A stretch of DNA of 64,000 nucleotides, taken from positions 930,001 through 994,000 of the forward strand of contig JAJTUP010000001.1 of assembly GCA_021399435.1 (NCBI GenBank), given 5' to 3'. This DNA comes from Diaporthe sp. PMI_573. Its lineage: Eukaryota; Ascomycota; Sordariomycetes; Diaporthales; Diaporthaceae. This document shows, one piece after another, positions 1 to 11,500 of this stretch; position 1 is the stretch's first letter; every line of letters starts with the position of its first letter. The notes under the pieces were generated by a model. That model was not told where the DNA came from, searched no databases, and was given only the letters and a program-made list of their open reading frames with translations. Position numbers and translations under genes: made by a program.

Positions 1-2
1 CG

Positions 3-306
3 CCCCCCAAGGAGCCCGGTACAGGCTTCTTCTGCCAGACGTCGGACTTGAGCACCCTCGACAACTCAGAGGGGATCTGCAACGCGGCCGGCGGCAAGTT
101 CAACCTTTTTTCCGGGGTAAGTCCAATGCCAGGCTCACATATCATGCTTGACTGAGGAGGAGCCTGGATAACCTGACCTCGCATGGGCACAGTGCTGCAT
201 AGATACCGCCGCGTCGGGCACGGAGGCATCCTACACGCAGGGCTGCAGCGACAATGGGGGCACCGTCAAGAAACTGAGCTCGGGCTCGTGTGACCTGGCG
301 GCGTGA
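3..306 (+). CDS. Small secreted cysteine-rich protein, 3' part (paralogue of the gene at 4317-4817)
   Basis: Only the 3' part lies in the window. Visible exons are up to 116 and 193-306, joined by a 76-bp intron (GTAAGT...CACAG) in phase 0. The visible product carries six cysteines in the order C, C, CC, C, C and ends in TGA. It aligns over its whole length with the product at 4317-4817: the intron sits at the same place, directly before the CC pair, and the motifs GIC-x2-AGG and GC-x-DN-x-GTV are shared. The signal peptide and first exon are beyond the left edge. Function is unknown. Small size, many cysteines and (in the paralogue) a signal peptide make an extracellular effector-like role plausible, but that is inference. 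Confidence 0.72.
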
Positions 307-1939
307 GACAGAAGGCCAGGGATTGCTTTGGAGCTAATGCTTGGTAACCTCTTGTAGAGCCTTGTATTTTGGAATGATCACCACGTGCGATTATCAGGCT
401 AAAGACAGCGACCGCTATACATTTCAATAGTTTTACAACAACACCGCAGCAAATCTTTGACCCCTTTGACGCGTTATATCTCTTTGGGGTGCTACTTTTG
501 AATGCCGATTGTGGTTGCGGTGGTGACCAAGGTGGCATACCGTGGTCAGGACCGGGAGAAACTGGAAGCAGGGAGTTCCCGAATCCCGAGGATGGACAAA
601 TTCGTCTCAGATATGCCCATGAGGGTTTTTCAACAGGTCTTTGAACATTGAGGATTTGACGCAGCCTTTATTACATCGAGTCCTATCTCAGATATACACC
701 GCTATCCACTTCTCTTCACTTTTGTGGGTGCAGCACTCGCAGCACTTCCCAAGCCACTCAATCAGTGTGCCAACCTAGATGCAACCAATTGCTCAAAAGT
801 CTGTCCGCTCGTTAAGGGCTCACACCACTTGTAGCAAAAGATCCGCAAGAATGCGACCGTAGATCCTATGCCTCCATTCCGCCCTCTTCTTCGCGGCTGC
901 AGTGCTAGCCCAGTTCATGCACTCCTGCGGCGTTACCGACAAATTCCGAGGAGACCGCACTCAACAAGAGCCTCAAATTTCTGAAATCCGTCGAATCCTG
1001 AGCCAAGAGCAGAGCAATTTTCCGCGAGTCAAAGGTAGGACGGCAGGATGCCTATCTTGGGGCCAAATCCCTCAGGAGGAGCGCGTCCGTCTTTGGGTTA
1101 CACGGCATGGAGCCTGCTGCTGGGGATCAACGAGACCTGGCGAATAGAGCCAGGCACACGTTGTAGGGGTGCCATCTAATTCGGCTGCCCGTGCGACATG
1201 TGTAAGCGGAGTGCACATCTACCTGACACTTTTCTGCGTCCTTTTGGATGTCTCTGACCACCCAACCAACCTCTACCGAGCAGGGTCTTAGGTGCGGTAG
1301 CACACGAGTGAAGCTCTGGTCATGAACGGATATCAGCTCCCAATGCGTGTTCGCGGCCTCCAACAACCACGACCACCTCCTCCTCGCGAAAGGCTGCCGC
1401 ATTTTTGTTACCTCTGCTACTGATACCGAGCCACGCACTGTATTTTGCACTTCACAAATGAGTGCCTGTCATATCTTACGCCTGTGCCTCGTGAGAGTAC
1501 AGTCGCAATCAATCCTCGGGACCGACACTTCTACAATCTCAAATCATTGCTGACCAGCCGCCAATCGGGATCAGCGGTGCTTCAGTTACATTCGCACAAC
1601 CGTGTCAAGTGGCAATTGGCCTGGGCCTTGCGTCGAAGCCTCCCCCATCATTTTGCCATTTTGTTAGCGCATCAGAAGACCAGCTATCAAGCACGCCGAG
1701 ACGCGGCTCCAGCTACCCTTTTACCAGACTACTCACCTCACGCACTGGAAGTGAGCGACAGTGCATGTTAGAAGCTAGTTTTCTTTGCGGTTGATGTGGC
1801 TGCTCGCTGCTTCCCTACATTCTGATATCGGAAGCTAATATGTGTGTGTCAGCCTCCTCATGACCATCAGGAGTGATTCTTCGACATTATCAACTTTGCG
1901 GACTGCCAACCAACCACCACGGTCGGCACAAGCCACAAG
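307..1939. other. Intergenic, no gene recognised
   Basis: About 1.6 kb between the first small secreted protein and the rhodopsin-domain gene. Short open frames occur on both strands, but none has a family motif, a plausible start with splice-site support, or a signal peptide. It should hold the terminator of the first gene and the promoter of the next. No clear TATA box was seen near 1940. Confidence 0.5.
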
Positions 1940-3371
1940 ATGCCGTCCGGCTCACACGTGCGAGGGGACCGATGGCTGATCCAGGTCCTTACGCCTGTCG
2001 CCGTGTTAGTTACAGCAGTCGTCGGTGTCCGCTTCTTCCTGCGGTTTTCCAGGCGTACAGGCTTCTGGCTCGACGACTGGTTCATTCTCGCCTCACTGGT
2101 CTTAGTTTGGGGCATGTATGCTATATCTGTCCTGGGCGTGGAAATAGGAGGACTAGGAACGCCCTTTATGGTCAACATGGCTATTGATCCGTCAATGGGA
2201 TGGTTGGAGCATGATCTCAAGGTAAATCAGGACATGGAAAATCGCCTCAGCACCCCTAAGCACTGACGGAATGGAACAAAAACCTAGCTAACAGAGCGCC
2301 CATCCACTTAGCTCCTCTACGCCGGCCAGGTCATCTACGCAAGTACCATCCTGATAGCCAAGCTGAGCATCCTCGCGCTGTACTGGCGACTGTTCCCGAC
2401 CGCCTTCATGAAGCGTGGCTGTGTCGTCCTTGCCGTTCTGACGGCCATGTGGGCGACGGCCGGCGTGTTGGTCGACATCTTCCAGTGCACGCCGGTCGGC
2501 AGGGCATTTAAGCTCCCCATCTCGAACCACGGTTGCATCTCCCAGACCGGCTACTGCCTCGGCATGATCATTCCCAACATCCTGATCGACATCATGATAC
2601 TCTCCCTGCCGACCTTCGAGGTCGCCAAGCTGCACCTACCCCGGAGCCAGAGGATCGCCCTGAGCAGTGTGTTCCTCCTCGGCGCCGGCGTCTGCTCCGC
2701 CAGCGGCGTGAGAATGTACTACCACTTGGAGCTGGTGAAGGCCGGAGTAGACGGGGACCTTGATTTTACCGGTGAGTTTTACATCCCTGAATCTGGATCC
2801 CCTCAGCGGAAGCCATTACCAGGATAACAGAGTCACTTCGGCGGCTAACGATAGCCCCCGGGGGTCCCAAGTGAGCATATTCATGCCGCAACTGTGGATG
2901 ACTCTCGAGCCCGACATGGCCATCATTTGCGCCTGCCTCCCCGTCATGCGGCCGCTGGTGACGATGCTCATGGCCTCGCCACTCTACCGCTCCATCGCCT
3001 CATACCTCACTACCGGCACCGGCACCACCAGCGCCAAGAACAGCAAGCGCGCCGGGTCGAACACCATCGGCGGATCGTCAGTGGCCCCGAGCAGTGCAGC
3101 GCGGCGTGGCACAAGGGACGACAACCGGGCCAGCAACTATCGTGCTTCCGGGTACGAGCTCTCGTCGTTTGACTCGTTGGAGTATCTCAGGGACGAGGAT
3201 ATGGAGGCCGGGCGGATCGTGCGGGACGGCAGGGGCTGGCCTTCGCAAGGTGATGATAGCATTGGGTGCCAGACACAGGTCAGCAGAAGCCGGAGTGTAG
3301 GGCCCGATGAGATCCCGCAGGGTGCCATCTCGGTCAAGACTGTTGTCGATTGTCGTGGGACAACAATGTAG
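1940..3371 (+). CDS. Integral membrane protein with fungal rhodopsin (SAT4/PTH11-like) domain
   Basis: Three exons: 1940-2221, 2312-2771 and 2872-3371 (413 aa). The last acceptor is uncertain; one at 2832/2833 also keeps frame. The predicted helices follow the family order: an N-terminal helix (residues about 14-34), the motif FWLDDWF, a helix around SLVLVWGMYAISVLG, then YASTILIAKLSILALYWRLFP. Next come the cysteine-containing loop VDIFQCTPVG and the closing stretch MAIICACLPVMRPLV that is typical of the family. The C-terminal 120 residues are polar and Ser/Arg-rich, as expected for a cytosolic tail. The family is plasma-membrane located and some members act as PTH11-class receptors; the ligand here is unknown. 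It lies between the two six-cysteine secreted protein genes. Confidence 0.82.
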
Positions 3372-4316
3372 TCCTGCCACGAGGGACAAAGTGAGCCAGT
3401 CGCGAACATGATTTTTGTTGGTGCCATTTCCAGGTGTCCCGGATGGAAACTTCCATTCATCTCCGGTCAACACCCGGCTGGGATGGGAAATCAACTCGAC
3501 TTAGAAAAGCGCTAGGGGGCATGTTGAGTTCGCTCGAGAAAGATACGGGTCCAGGGCCACGTCACTGCGGAAGCTCTTGGCATAAGACAGCTGCATTGTG
3601 CGCCTGGGCAGAGCGACAGTAGTCAGAGTCGACATCCGGATTTCCTGAACCATATCGCATCTCGGTCTACCCTGTGTGGGTATGTCCATCGCTACATGGA
3701 CACTGCGGCATGGCAACTTGACTGGGTAGCTGATGGGTCCTTCCTGCATTAGTGGAACCTTGACTCCAGGGCCGTTCTGCTATTCAGCCGTGACGATGGC
3801 TGCCGTGGGAGCCGTCAGCCAGTCTCGGCCAATTTCTCTGATGAAGTCACCTGTTCTATCGTTCGAGGCTGTGGAAATACCAAATCTCGCAAGTCAAATT
3901 CTCGTTCCACTCGCCGAGACGGATGCCGTGCCTCCAGTATCAGTGTTTGTGGCCGATTCTGTGATGACGTTTTCCCTAGTAGTCACGGAGATTATAAAAC
4001 AGCAATCTGGACTCAGGTATTCGACATTGGAAGCAGGTACCAACTCCAATCTTGTGGGATCCAGATAACTGGTCATGCACTGCCCAGGCCAAGTGTTCTC
4101 ACGACGATCTACATAAATATGACACGAACTGAATCATGCTTTCCCCAGGTACGCGCGCTACACACCCACACGCTACCCAGGAGCCCGCTTACACCGGATA
4201 AACATGAATCCAAATTCTTTATTTATAAGAGTACTATCCTCAGAATCATTAGATCAGGATAAGATTATTGGCCCCGTTCTATACTTGTACCAAGAAACGA
4301 AATTACTAAAACGAAA
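3372..4316. other. Intergenic, no gene recognised
   Basis: Roughly 0.95 kb separating the rhodopsin-domain gene from the downstream small secreted protein gene, so it contains that gene's promoter. Open frames here (for example 3733-4068 +) show no motif and no splice support. Confidence 0.5.
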
Positions 4317-4817
4317 ATGCAACTCTTCACCTTCTTCACTACCCTCGCTCTGGGTTGTGGCGCTATGGCGTAAGTCCTTTTGGGGGAGACTGGAGTTGGG
4401 GGGGAGGGGAGGTATCTGTCCTGCAATCCAATTGAAAGAAGAAATTTCAAATATGATACTCACAAGAGGAATGGACAACCGCACAGGCAAGCACCAAAAG
4501 GCATCAGCAACTTCTACTGCCAGATAGACCACGTGGACCTCGAGAACTCAGACGGGATTTGTGCAGCAGCCGGCGGCAGGCTCGAACCCCTGAACGGGGT
4601 AAGTATCACAGGCCACAGACCTGCCCAAAAAAACAAATACACTCGAAACGCGGAGGGCGAACAACAGAGCTGACCTAGACATCGCGTGTTTGTTTACCAG
4701 TGCTGCGTGGATGTTACTGCCGTGCCGGACGCGGCGGCGGTTTACGCGCAGGGCTGCGGCGACAACCGGGGCACGGTCGCGGAGGTGGATTCATCCCGGT
4801 GTAGACTGGTGCTGTGA
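4317..4817 (+). CDS. Small secreted six-cysteine protein (93 aa)
   Basis: Three exons: 4317-4369, 4487-4598 and 4701-4817, with GT-AG introns (GTAAGT donors) and an uninterrupted 93-codon frame. The first 18 residues form a signal peptide (MQLFTFFTTLALGCGAMA, cleavage likely near residue 18). The mature part of about 75 residues has six cysteines: single, single, adjacent pair, single, single, with spacings of about 13, 12, 16 and 14 residues. The start was chosen because it is the first ATG that gives a signal peptide and leads into the conserved exon 2. It is a paralogue of the partial gene at 3-306, with an identical intron position before the CC pair. No domain family was recognised. The protein is probably secreted and disulfide-bonded; an effector or antimicrobial role is only inference. 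Confidence 0.75.
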
Positions 4818-6935
4818 GGGAGCAAAGAGGACAGAGATTGATTACTTTGGAGACAAGGCATAGTGGTCATTCATGCCCTAGACTTTGGGAAGTTCTTCAA
4901 GGGTCGTTATGTGCCAAGGGAAACGGGGGAGGGGGATAGTTCCCAGTCATGTGGTAGAAGCATTGTAACAAAGTGATGCAATCATAATAAAATGAAATGA
5001 AATACTTGACGTAACACTCTGTTCAACTTTGTAAATCGATTCATTTTGGCAGTGACATAATATCAGCCGTGATGTAATAAATAACCTACAAGCAGCGAGC
5101 CGCTGCTTGTGACATCTATCAAACAGGCGCCGCCGCCGCCTCTGGTATATCAAATATCAAAAAGCGCGCAACTTGGGGGGGGGGGGGGAGAAAACATTCT
5201 CGTAGCCTCCGCAGTCCAAGACCAAGAAAGTCTTCGATACTACCTTACCAGCCGAGAATCAAAAACCAGAGCAGAGTCATTCTTTTGCTCAAGCGCCAGG
5301 CGCGAGTGCACGAGGCCGGACAGCAGCAGGTGCGGCGACAGCGGTATTTACATCGACAGCAACACCCACCCACACGCATCAGGCCCCGAGGCTGAGATTC
5401 GCCCCCATCCAGAAGTATCCGCACCGCACCGTATCGCACCGCACACCATCCGGATCTCGCGCCGCCCCCCCCTCCAGCCCTGATGATTAACCTTAGCCCG
5501 CTGCTCACCGGCGTGATCACCGCCTCACATCAAACTACGCCACCACCACCACCCCCGGCATCCAGGAAGCCAGGAACAAGAGGCGGGGGGTCAAGGGAGG
5601 CGCGCGATCCATACGAGACAAAAGACTGGCAGAGAAATCAACATGGAATCAACATCACAGACAAGAAAGAGCACGAGAGACCGTGGCCGGGGGCCCCCTT
5701 TGCTGGACATTGGGGCCATCAACCAACCAATCTCTTTTGAGAAAAGCACAAAGTAACCACACAAGTGTACCTCCGAAGGGACGGGATGCCAGGAACGGAG
5801 AAGCCTTTTGCCCCCGGGATCTCCGGAGCGACCCGTGCAATCCAATCCATCCCGCCCGGCCCGCCCGTTCCGGCCGCCGATCCGGGGTCAGACGGGATTG
5901 GATGGATTGGATGGATGGATGGGTTGCAACGAGCGTTGCGTGTGCCACTAACTACCACCACCCCCTCCACCACACACACCCAGTTTGAGAGCCATCATTA
6001 TCATCATCCAGAACATGTCATCATTACATCGGGGTGCGGGACAATCGATGGAGGAAAGAGATCGAAACAGGTTTGTTTTTGTTTCTTGGTCGCGTGCCTA
6101 TTCAGTCAGTCTTTCTACTGCCTGCCCCGCACCTTTCAACTCGACGTGTTCCCCCCCTCTTCTTTCCTTACAACACCAGCAGCAGCTGCTGCTAGATTAT
6201 CTCGACATCTCGTAACTAAGCTCAGCCATGTCCGTCCCCTATCCCTACGATGATGAGAGAGTGTTAGCCAGATGGTAAGATGGCTTCAAGCTGAAGCAAA
6301 GCTCGCACCCACCTCAGGCGCCCATCTCGGACTCCACCGCCACTACAACTCCGAGGGTGGAAACCCTAGCAGAGAAGGAAACAAGAAGACACCCCGCAAA
6401 AGCGGGAAGGCAAGGTCTGCTGATGATGATGGAAGGATGTTTGATAATTCTCTATTCAGGCTTTCCTGGCCCGTTCCGTCTCTCTTGTCTGTCTGTGTAT
6501 AACTTGTTTTTTTTTCTCTTGTTTTTTTTTTGGGATACATCAATCCTGTCTAAAACTTTCTCTTCTTTCAACAGCAACGCGGGTCCCATCCCCCATACCG
6601 ATCCAACTACCAACTTCCGTTTTTCTCGATTCTTCTACTTCATTGTGAATATACTCGATTTTTCAGAGTTATATTCATCTGCCCCCTGACAATCCTACAT
6701 CGGGTGTTGGCCAACTAGCGTGTGAACGGTAAAAGAGGGGACAGAAGGGGAATGTAGCAGGCAGCGGGGAAAACCGAGCGCCACCTTCTCCGCCCCCTCA
6801 TCAAGGAACCGACCGCGTCGTATCGAAGCGACAAGATCAAGCAGAACTCGGAACTCCATTCGAAACTTCTCCCCAGCCACGTGAGGCTTTGATGTTGCCA
6901 GCCTCAGTCATCCTCGTGGCCAGTCTGTCCGAGAC
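4818..6935. other. Intergenic between convergent genes, low-complexity patches
   Basis: About 2.1 kb between the small secreted protein gene and the 3' end of the desaturase gene. It contains a long G run near 5175-5187, CA/CC-rich patches around 5400-5560 and T-rich runs near 6505-6535. Many short frames are open because of the biased composition, but none resembles a protein family. Confidence 0.5.
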
Positions 6936-8531
6936 TTAGTTGGCCGGGGCCATCTTCATGGGCTTCTGGCCCAGGCCGTTCCTGTTGCGGAAGAACATCA
7001 CGTTCTTGCCGGGGCCCTCAGCGTCTGCGCAGGGCTCGACCCACTGGCACATGCGGGCGCTCTTGTACATGGCCTTGATGAAGCCGATGGGGCCGTCGGC
7101 GACGTCGGCGCGGTAGTGGCGGCCCATGACGGGCTTGATGGCCTCGGTGGCCTCGTCGGCGTTGTAGAAGGGGATGGTGCTGACGTAGTGGTGCAGGACG
7201 TGGGTCTCGATGATACCGTGCAGCAGGTGGCGGCCGACGAAGCCGAACTCGCGGTCGATGGTCGCGGCGGCGCCCTTGACAAAGGTCCACTCCTCGCCGG
7301 TGTAGTGGGGCAGGGACGGGTCGGTGTGCTGCAGGAAGGTGATGGCAACTGGTAGGAGAACGAGGGTTAGCACTTCCGATATACGACCGACCAAACGAAC
7401 GAACGGACCAGCGAATCATCAATCATCCATCGATACGGATGCCGAGAACCACAGTGAAGGAGAGGCAGAGGGATAGGATAATATGGGAGAGTACTCACCG
7501 AGCCAGTGGTTAACCCAGAGGTACGGGAGGAAGTACCAGACGAGCATGTTGGTGAAGCCGAACTTCTGGACGAGGAAGTACAGGGCGGTCATGGTCAGGC
7601 CGACACCGATGTCGCTGAGGACGACGAGGTGGGCGTCCTTGTTCTCGTACAGCGGGGTGCGGGGGTCGAAGTGGTTGACGCCGCCGCCGTAGCCGTTGTG
7701 CTTGCCCTTGCCGCGGCCCTCGCGCTGGCGCTCGTGGTAGTTATGGCCGGTGACGTTGGTCAAGAGGTAGTTGGGCCAGCCGATGAGCTGCTGGCCGACG
7801 AGCATGAGCAGGGTGTAGATGGGGGTCTCCTCGGTCAGCTCGGACAGCTCGTGGACCATCTTGCCGAGGCGGGTGGCCTGCTGCTCGCGGGTGCGGGGCA
7901 CAAAGACCATGTCGCGCTCGAGGTGGCCGGTGGCCTTGTGGTGCTTGCTGTGGGACATCTGCCACGAGAAGTACGGGACGAGCAGGGCAGAGTGCAGGAC
8001 CCAGCCGACGACGTTGTTGTACAGCTTGGAGGGCGAGAAGGCCTGGTGGCCGCACTCGTGGGCCAGGACCCAGAGGCCGGTGCCGAAGAGGCCCTGCATG
8101 ACGGTGTACAGGCCCCAGAGGGCGAAGCGGAGCGGGTACGAGGGGATGTACTCTGGCGTGACAAAGTTGTGGAAGAGGTAGAAGGTGGCGGCGAGGCAGG
8201 CCATGTCGCGGAGGACATAGCCCATGCCCTTGACACCATCACGCTCGAAGCAGTGCTTGGGGATGGCGTCGCGGATGTCCTTGATGGTGTAATCTGGGAC
8301 CTCAAAGGGGTTGCCGTACGAGTCGATCAGCTTGCCGTACGAGACCTTCTCCTTGGAGATGGCATCAAGGGAGGACATGGAGGACAGCGAGGTGGACGAG
8401 GCCGACGGGCGTGGCGAGTCGGAGGGAGAGGCGACGGTGGTCGAGGGAGCCGAGTCCGACTCGGCGGTGGTAGAGGTGACCGTCCTCCGCAGGGCCGGGT
8501 TGCCCTTGGAGGGCACAGCTGTGGAAGCCAT
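6936..8531 (-). CDS. Delta-12 fatty acid desaturase (oleate desaturase)
   Basis: Two exons on the minus strand, 8531-7499 and 7348-6936, separated by a 150-bp intron (GTGAGT donor). The product is 481 aa, normal for fungal microsomal delta-12 desaturases. The three histidine boxes that bind the di-iron centre are present: HECGH (158-162), HSKHH (194-198) and HVLHH (394-398). The intron falls directly before the conserved VAITFLQHTDPSLPHY stretch. Hydrophobic segments flank the boxes as expected for an ER membrane enzyme. The reaction is conversion of oleoyl to linoleoyl chains, using electrons from cytochrome b5. The Ser/Thr-rich N-terminus of about 60 residues is typical of the fungal enzyme. 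The start is the first ATG of the frame. This is one of the most secure calls in the window; a delta-15 or bifunctional specificity cannot be excluded from motifs alone. Confidence 0.95.
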
Positions 8532-11500
8532 TGTGCGAGGTGGTTATATTTATTATCGACGGGCAGCAGCTGGATGATGTTTGTGCTGGCGCTGGTGCTG
8601 TCGCCGGTGTTTGGTGTTTGTCTTGTCCAGAAACCGGAGCTGGACTAAGGCAGGAAGGAATACTTCCCGTGTGTGACCGACTCTGTCTCGGGAGGGAGAA
8701 AGAATTCTGGCAGTAGGAGAGAAGATAGGAAGAAACCAGCGGTGTTGTTGGATATCCCGTGTTCCCAAGGTCACTCACGACAAAACGTGGGCTGGTGTGT
8801 GTGTGTGTGTGTGGTGGTGTTTTAGGAGGAGAGTTTTAAAGGGAAGCGAGGGGCCAGTCGAAGAAGGAAGGCAAGCAAGCTATTGGATGTCCAACGACGG
8901 CTCCGGGAGAGAGGAATAAATTGGGAGAAAAGGGGAAAGGCTGGACGGCTGGGCCGAGGATGTTTTGAGTGAGCGAGTGGCAGCAGGCACGAGCAGGATA
9001 AAAACTTCCAACTTGTTGTGCCAGTGTGTGGTGCACCGCACCGTCTGGCAGTCTGTCCTCTTTTGGCGTGTAGTAGCGCGGGAGCGAGGTATACGCAGGG
9101 GAAAAGGTACAAGCAGGGACTAGGCAGATGTGTAGAGGAGGGTGGTATACTTTTAGTTTCAGGTACGCCCGGGCTCTAATCAAGGGTCCCTCCTTCACAC
9201 TCCGTCGTGTCAATCAGTCAGTCAGTCTCCGTCTGTCTGTTCTGTCCCACTTTGAGTCCCCCCGCGTGCATATGTGCTGGCTGTGCTCCGAGGCTTCTGT
9301 CTTGATTTTTTTCAATTTTTTTTTTGCTCATGGCACGGCAAATCCATCCAACTCTGCCCAAATCTGCAGCAACTGGCGGTTCGATTATCCCGGGCCAGGG
9401 ATTTCTGTTGGGGATCGCCCCGGCCGGATGGCAAAATGCATGTGGGGGCCATCGAGTTTCAATTCCAGGCCTGGCTGGTGTCTGTCTGCTTGTAGTGTCT
9501 CGGTCACCTTTCCTCAGCCTTGGGGAGCAGGGAGCAGGGAGAGCAAGCTGGCAAGGAGGGGCACAGACCGCAAGATGGAAGAAGCGCCCCCGTGTGATTA
9601 CGGTACGGGCACACCGTCTACAAACGGGCAACAGCCCAACGGACATCGCCAATTGCCCAATCTCGAGGTGCTGATGCTGGTGCTGATGCTGATGCTGACT
9701 CTGAGGTCAGCAGGCATGTGTCTGTGTATGTCGAGGTGCATGTCTCCATTGGAGCTGAACCTGCACTCTGACACATGCCGTGCTTTCTTGGTTTCCAGGT
9801 CGTCCTGCCGTCTCTCCTCAAAGTGTCCGAGGTTGCATAACAGTACATTTGTCTGCCAGTCAACCAGTCTGTCCAATTCTGATTGTCACGGGCTTGGGCG
9901 AGCTTCTTCATTCGTCTACTGTGCACGCCTAACAACCGGCTCCATCGCAGACACGGGCAGGGTCTGGCGCCTCGCCTATTCTCGCCACCGCACGTCGAGG
10001 CAGACTGCCGAAACGAGCATTGCCCCTAAGGGACCCAATTACGCATCCACTCTGCCACTCCCGGCAAGGGCAAATTATCAACGGGGCTCCTGGACGCTCT
10101 GGCTTCCTTCGATCGAGGGATGGAAAAGAGCCCAGAGCTTCTAGCGCCTCTCCTATTCTGGATTTCCCGCACACTGGCCAGACACCAGACAGACCGTGCT
10201 GGCTGGTGAGTAAAAGGCATGGAAGGGTATCTCTCCGTCCGATCTCTGGTGTGTGTTGCCACCGACCGCCCACGAAAACAGTGTCTCGGCAGACGTTGCT
10301 CCTGACCTCCCTGACGCCCTCCACAGGCCCTCACCGCCTCCATTGGAAGCCATTGACGTCTCAGCCTCGGAATGTACAGCAGCAGCAGCAGCTCCTTCGC
10401 CTACGATATCACATGCAAGCCCCGTTCAGATCAGGCTAGGCTGTCTGGGATCACCACAGCTGGTTGGGACCGGACGGCTCACCACAGGCCTGCATGCTGC
10501 CCGGATCGTCCCGACCTCGCGGGTGAGGTGGTTCACCATCAATGTCGTTGTCTTTCCTCCCGATCACGATGCGGGTCATCGTGACGATGGCTGCATGCTT
10601 TAGCTTCTGATTGACAACATTCGTCTACTACATCCCGCGCTTCACGAAGGCGAAAAGCGTTGTGCCTAGCTTCTTCAGAACTAACTGCCGCCGTCCAGCG
10701 GGTGATGATGCTGTCCTGTGTCAGGCCAGGTCAGGCCTGGTTAGCTTGCATTGATGCGCCTCTCTCACATGCCAAAACACCCCTCCCGCAACTTTTTTTT
10801 CGTCCTCTTGCTTTTTCTGCAGCCCATCTTATCTTATCCGTCCGCCGCGAGGAACCAGGGGTCCCTCGAACCGAAAATGTGGGGGATTAAACCTATTTTC
10901 ACGTCCCTCCCGTGTCTCTTAAGCTCGGCTCCTTCGAACCTTCAACTTCCTCCAGCGCCCATCAAAAACACATCACCGCCTCGTCTGTTGCGAATTCACC
11001 CATGATATCGACAGATCATGATGCCATGTCAGACGGCCGCCATCACTGATAGGGAAATCCGTCAGGTGACGGATGGCAATGGCCCGGTTGGTGGCATGGC
11101 GCTGTGCGGACGTGAGGATATTTTCTGCTGTGTTTTTTTCCCCAGCTTGATGCAGGGTCCTCACAGATCTGCGCTGTGGGATTTGTTGGGAACCCCGATT
11201 TGTTGAGCCTCCCTGCCCCCCAGTGGCCCCCTTCCAAGGTTCTCCTGCTTGCCGTGGCTGCCAGGGCTTTTGCGGCTTGGCAACACCGGGTGCCCATTTC
11301 GGGCCACTGGCCACCTACGAGGCCCCCCAAAAAAGAGAGCCAAGGCCTGTTACTCGCGGGGGTGGGGCTCCTATATTCTCTGACTTAGCGGTGCGACCTG
11401 CGGGTAACATCGATCCAACGGCCCTCCTCCGAGTTTTGTCCACTTCTCCGCGACCACCTCGGTCATCCTACGGAATTCGTGAAGCATCAAACCGTACGCA

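Noticed and set aside
7506..8648. 380-codon plus-strand open frame
   Set aside because: It is the antisense shadow of the desaturase exon; Glu/Val/Ala-rich with no motif, caused by GC3-rich codons on the other strand.
9128..10144. 338-codon plus-strand open frame
   Set aside because: No motif, low-complexity segments (LMLVLMLMLTL), no splice or promoter support; overlapping open frames on both strands show it is a composition effect.
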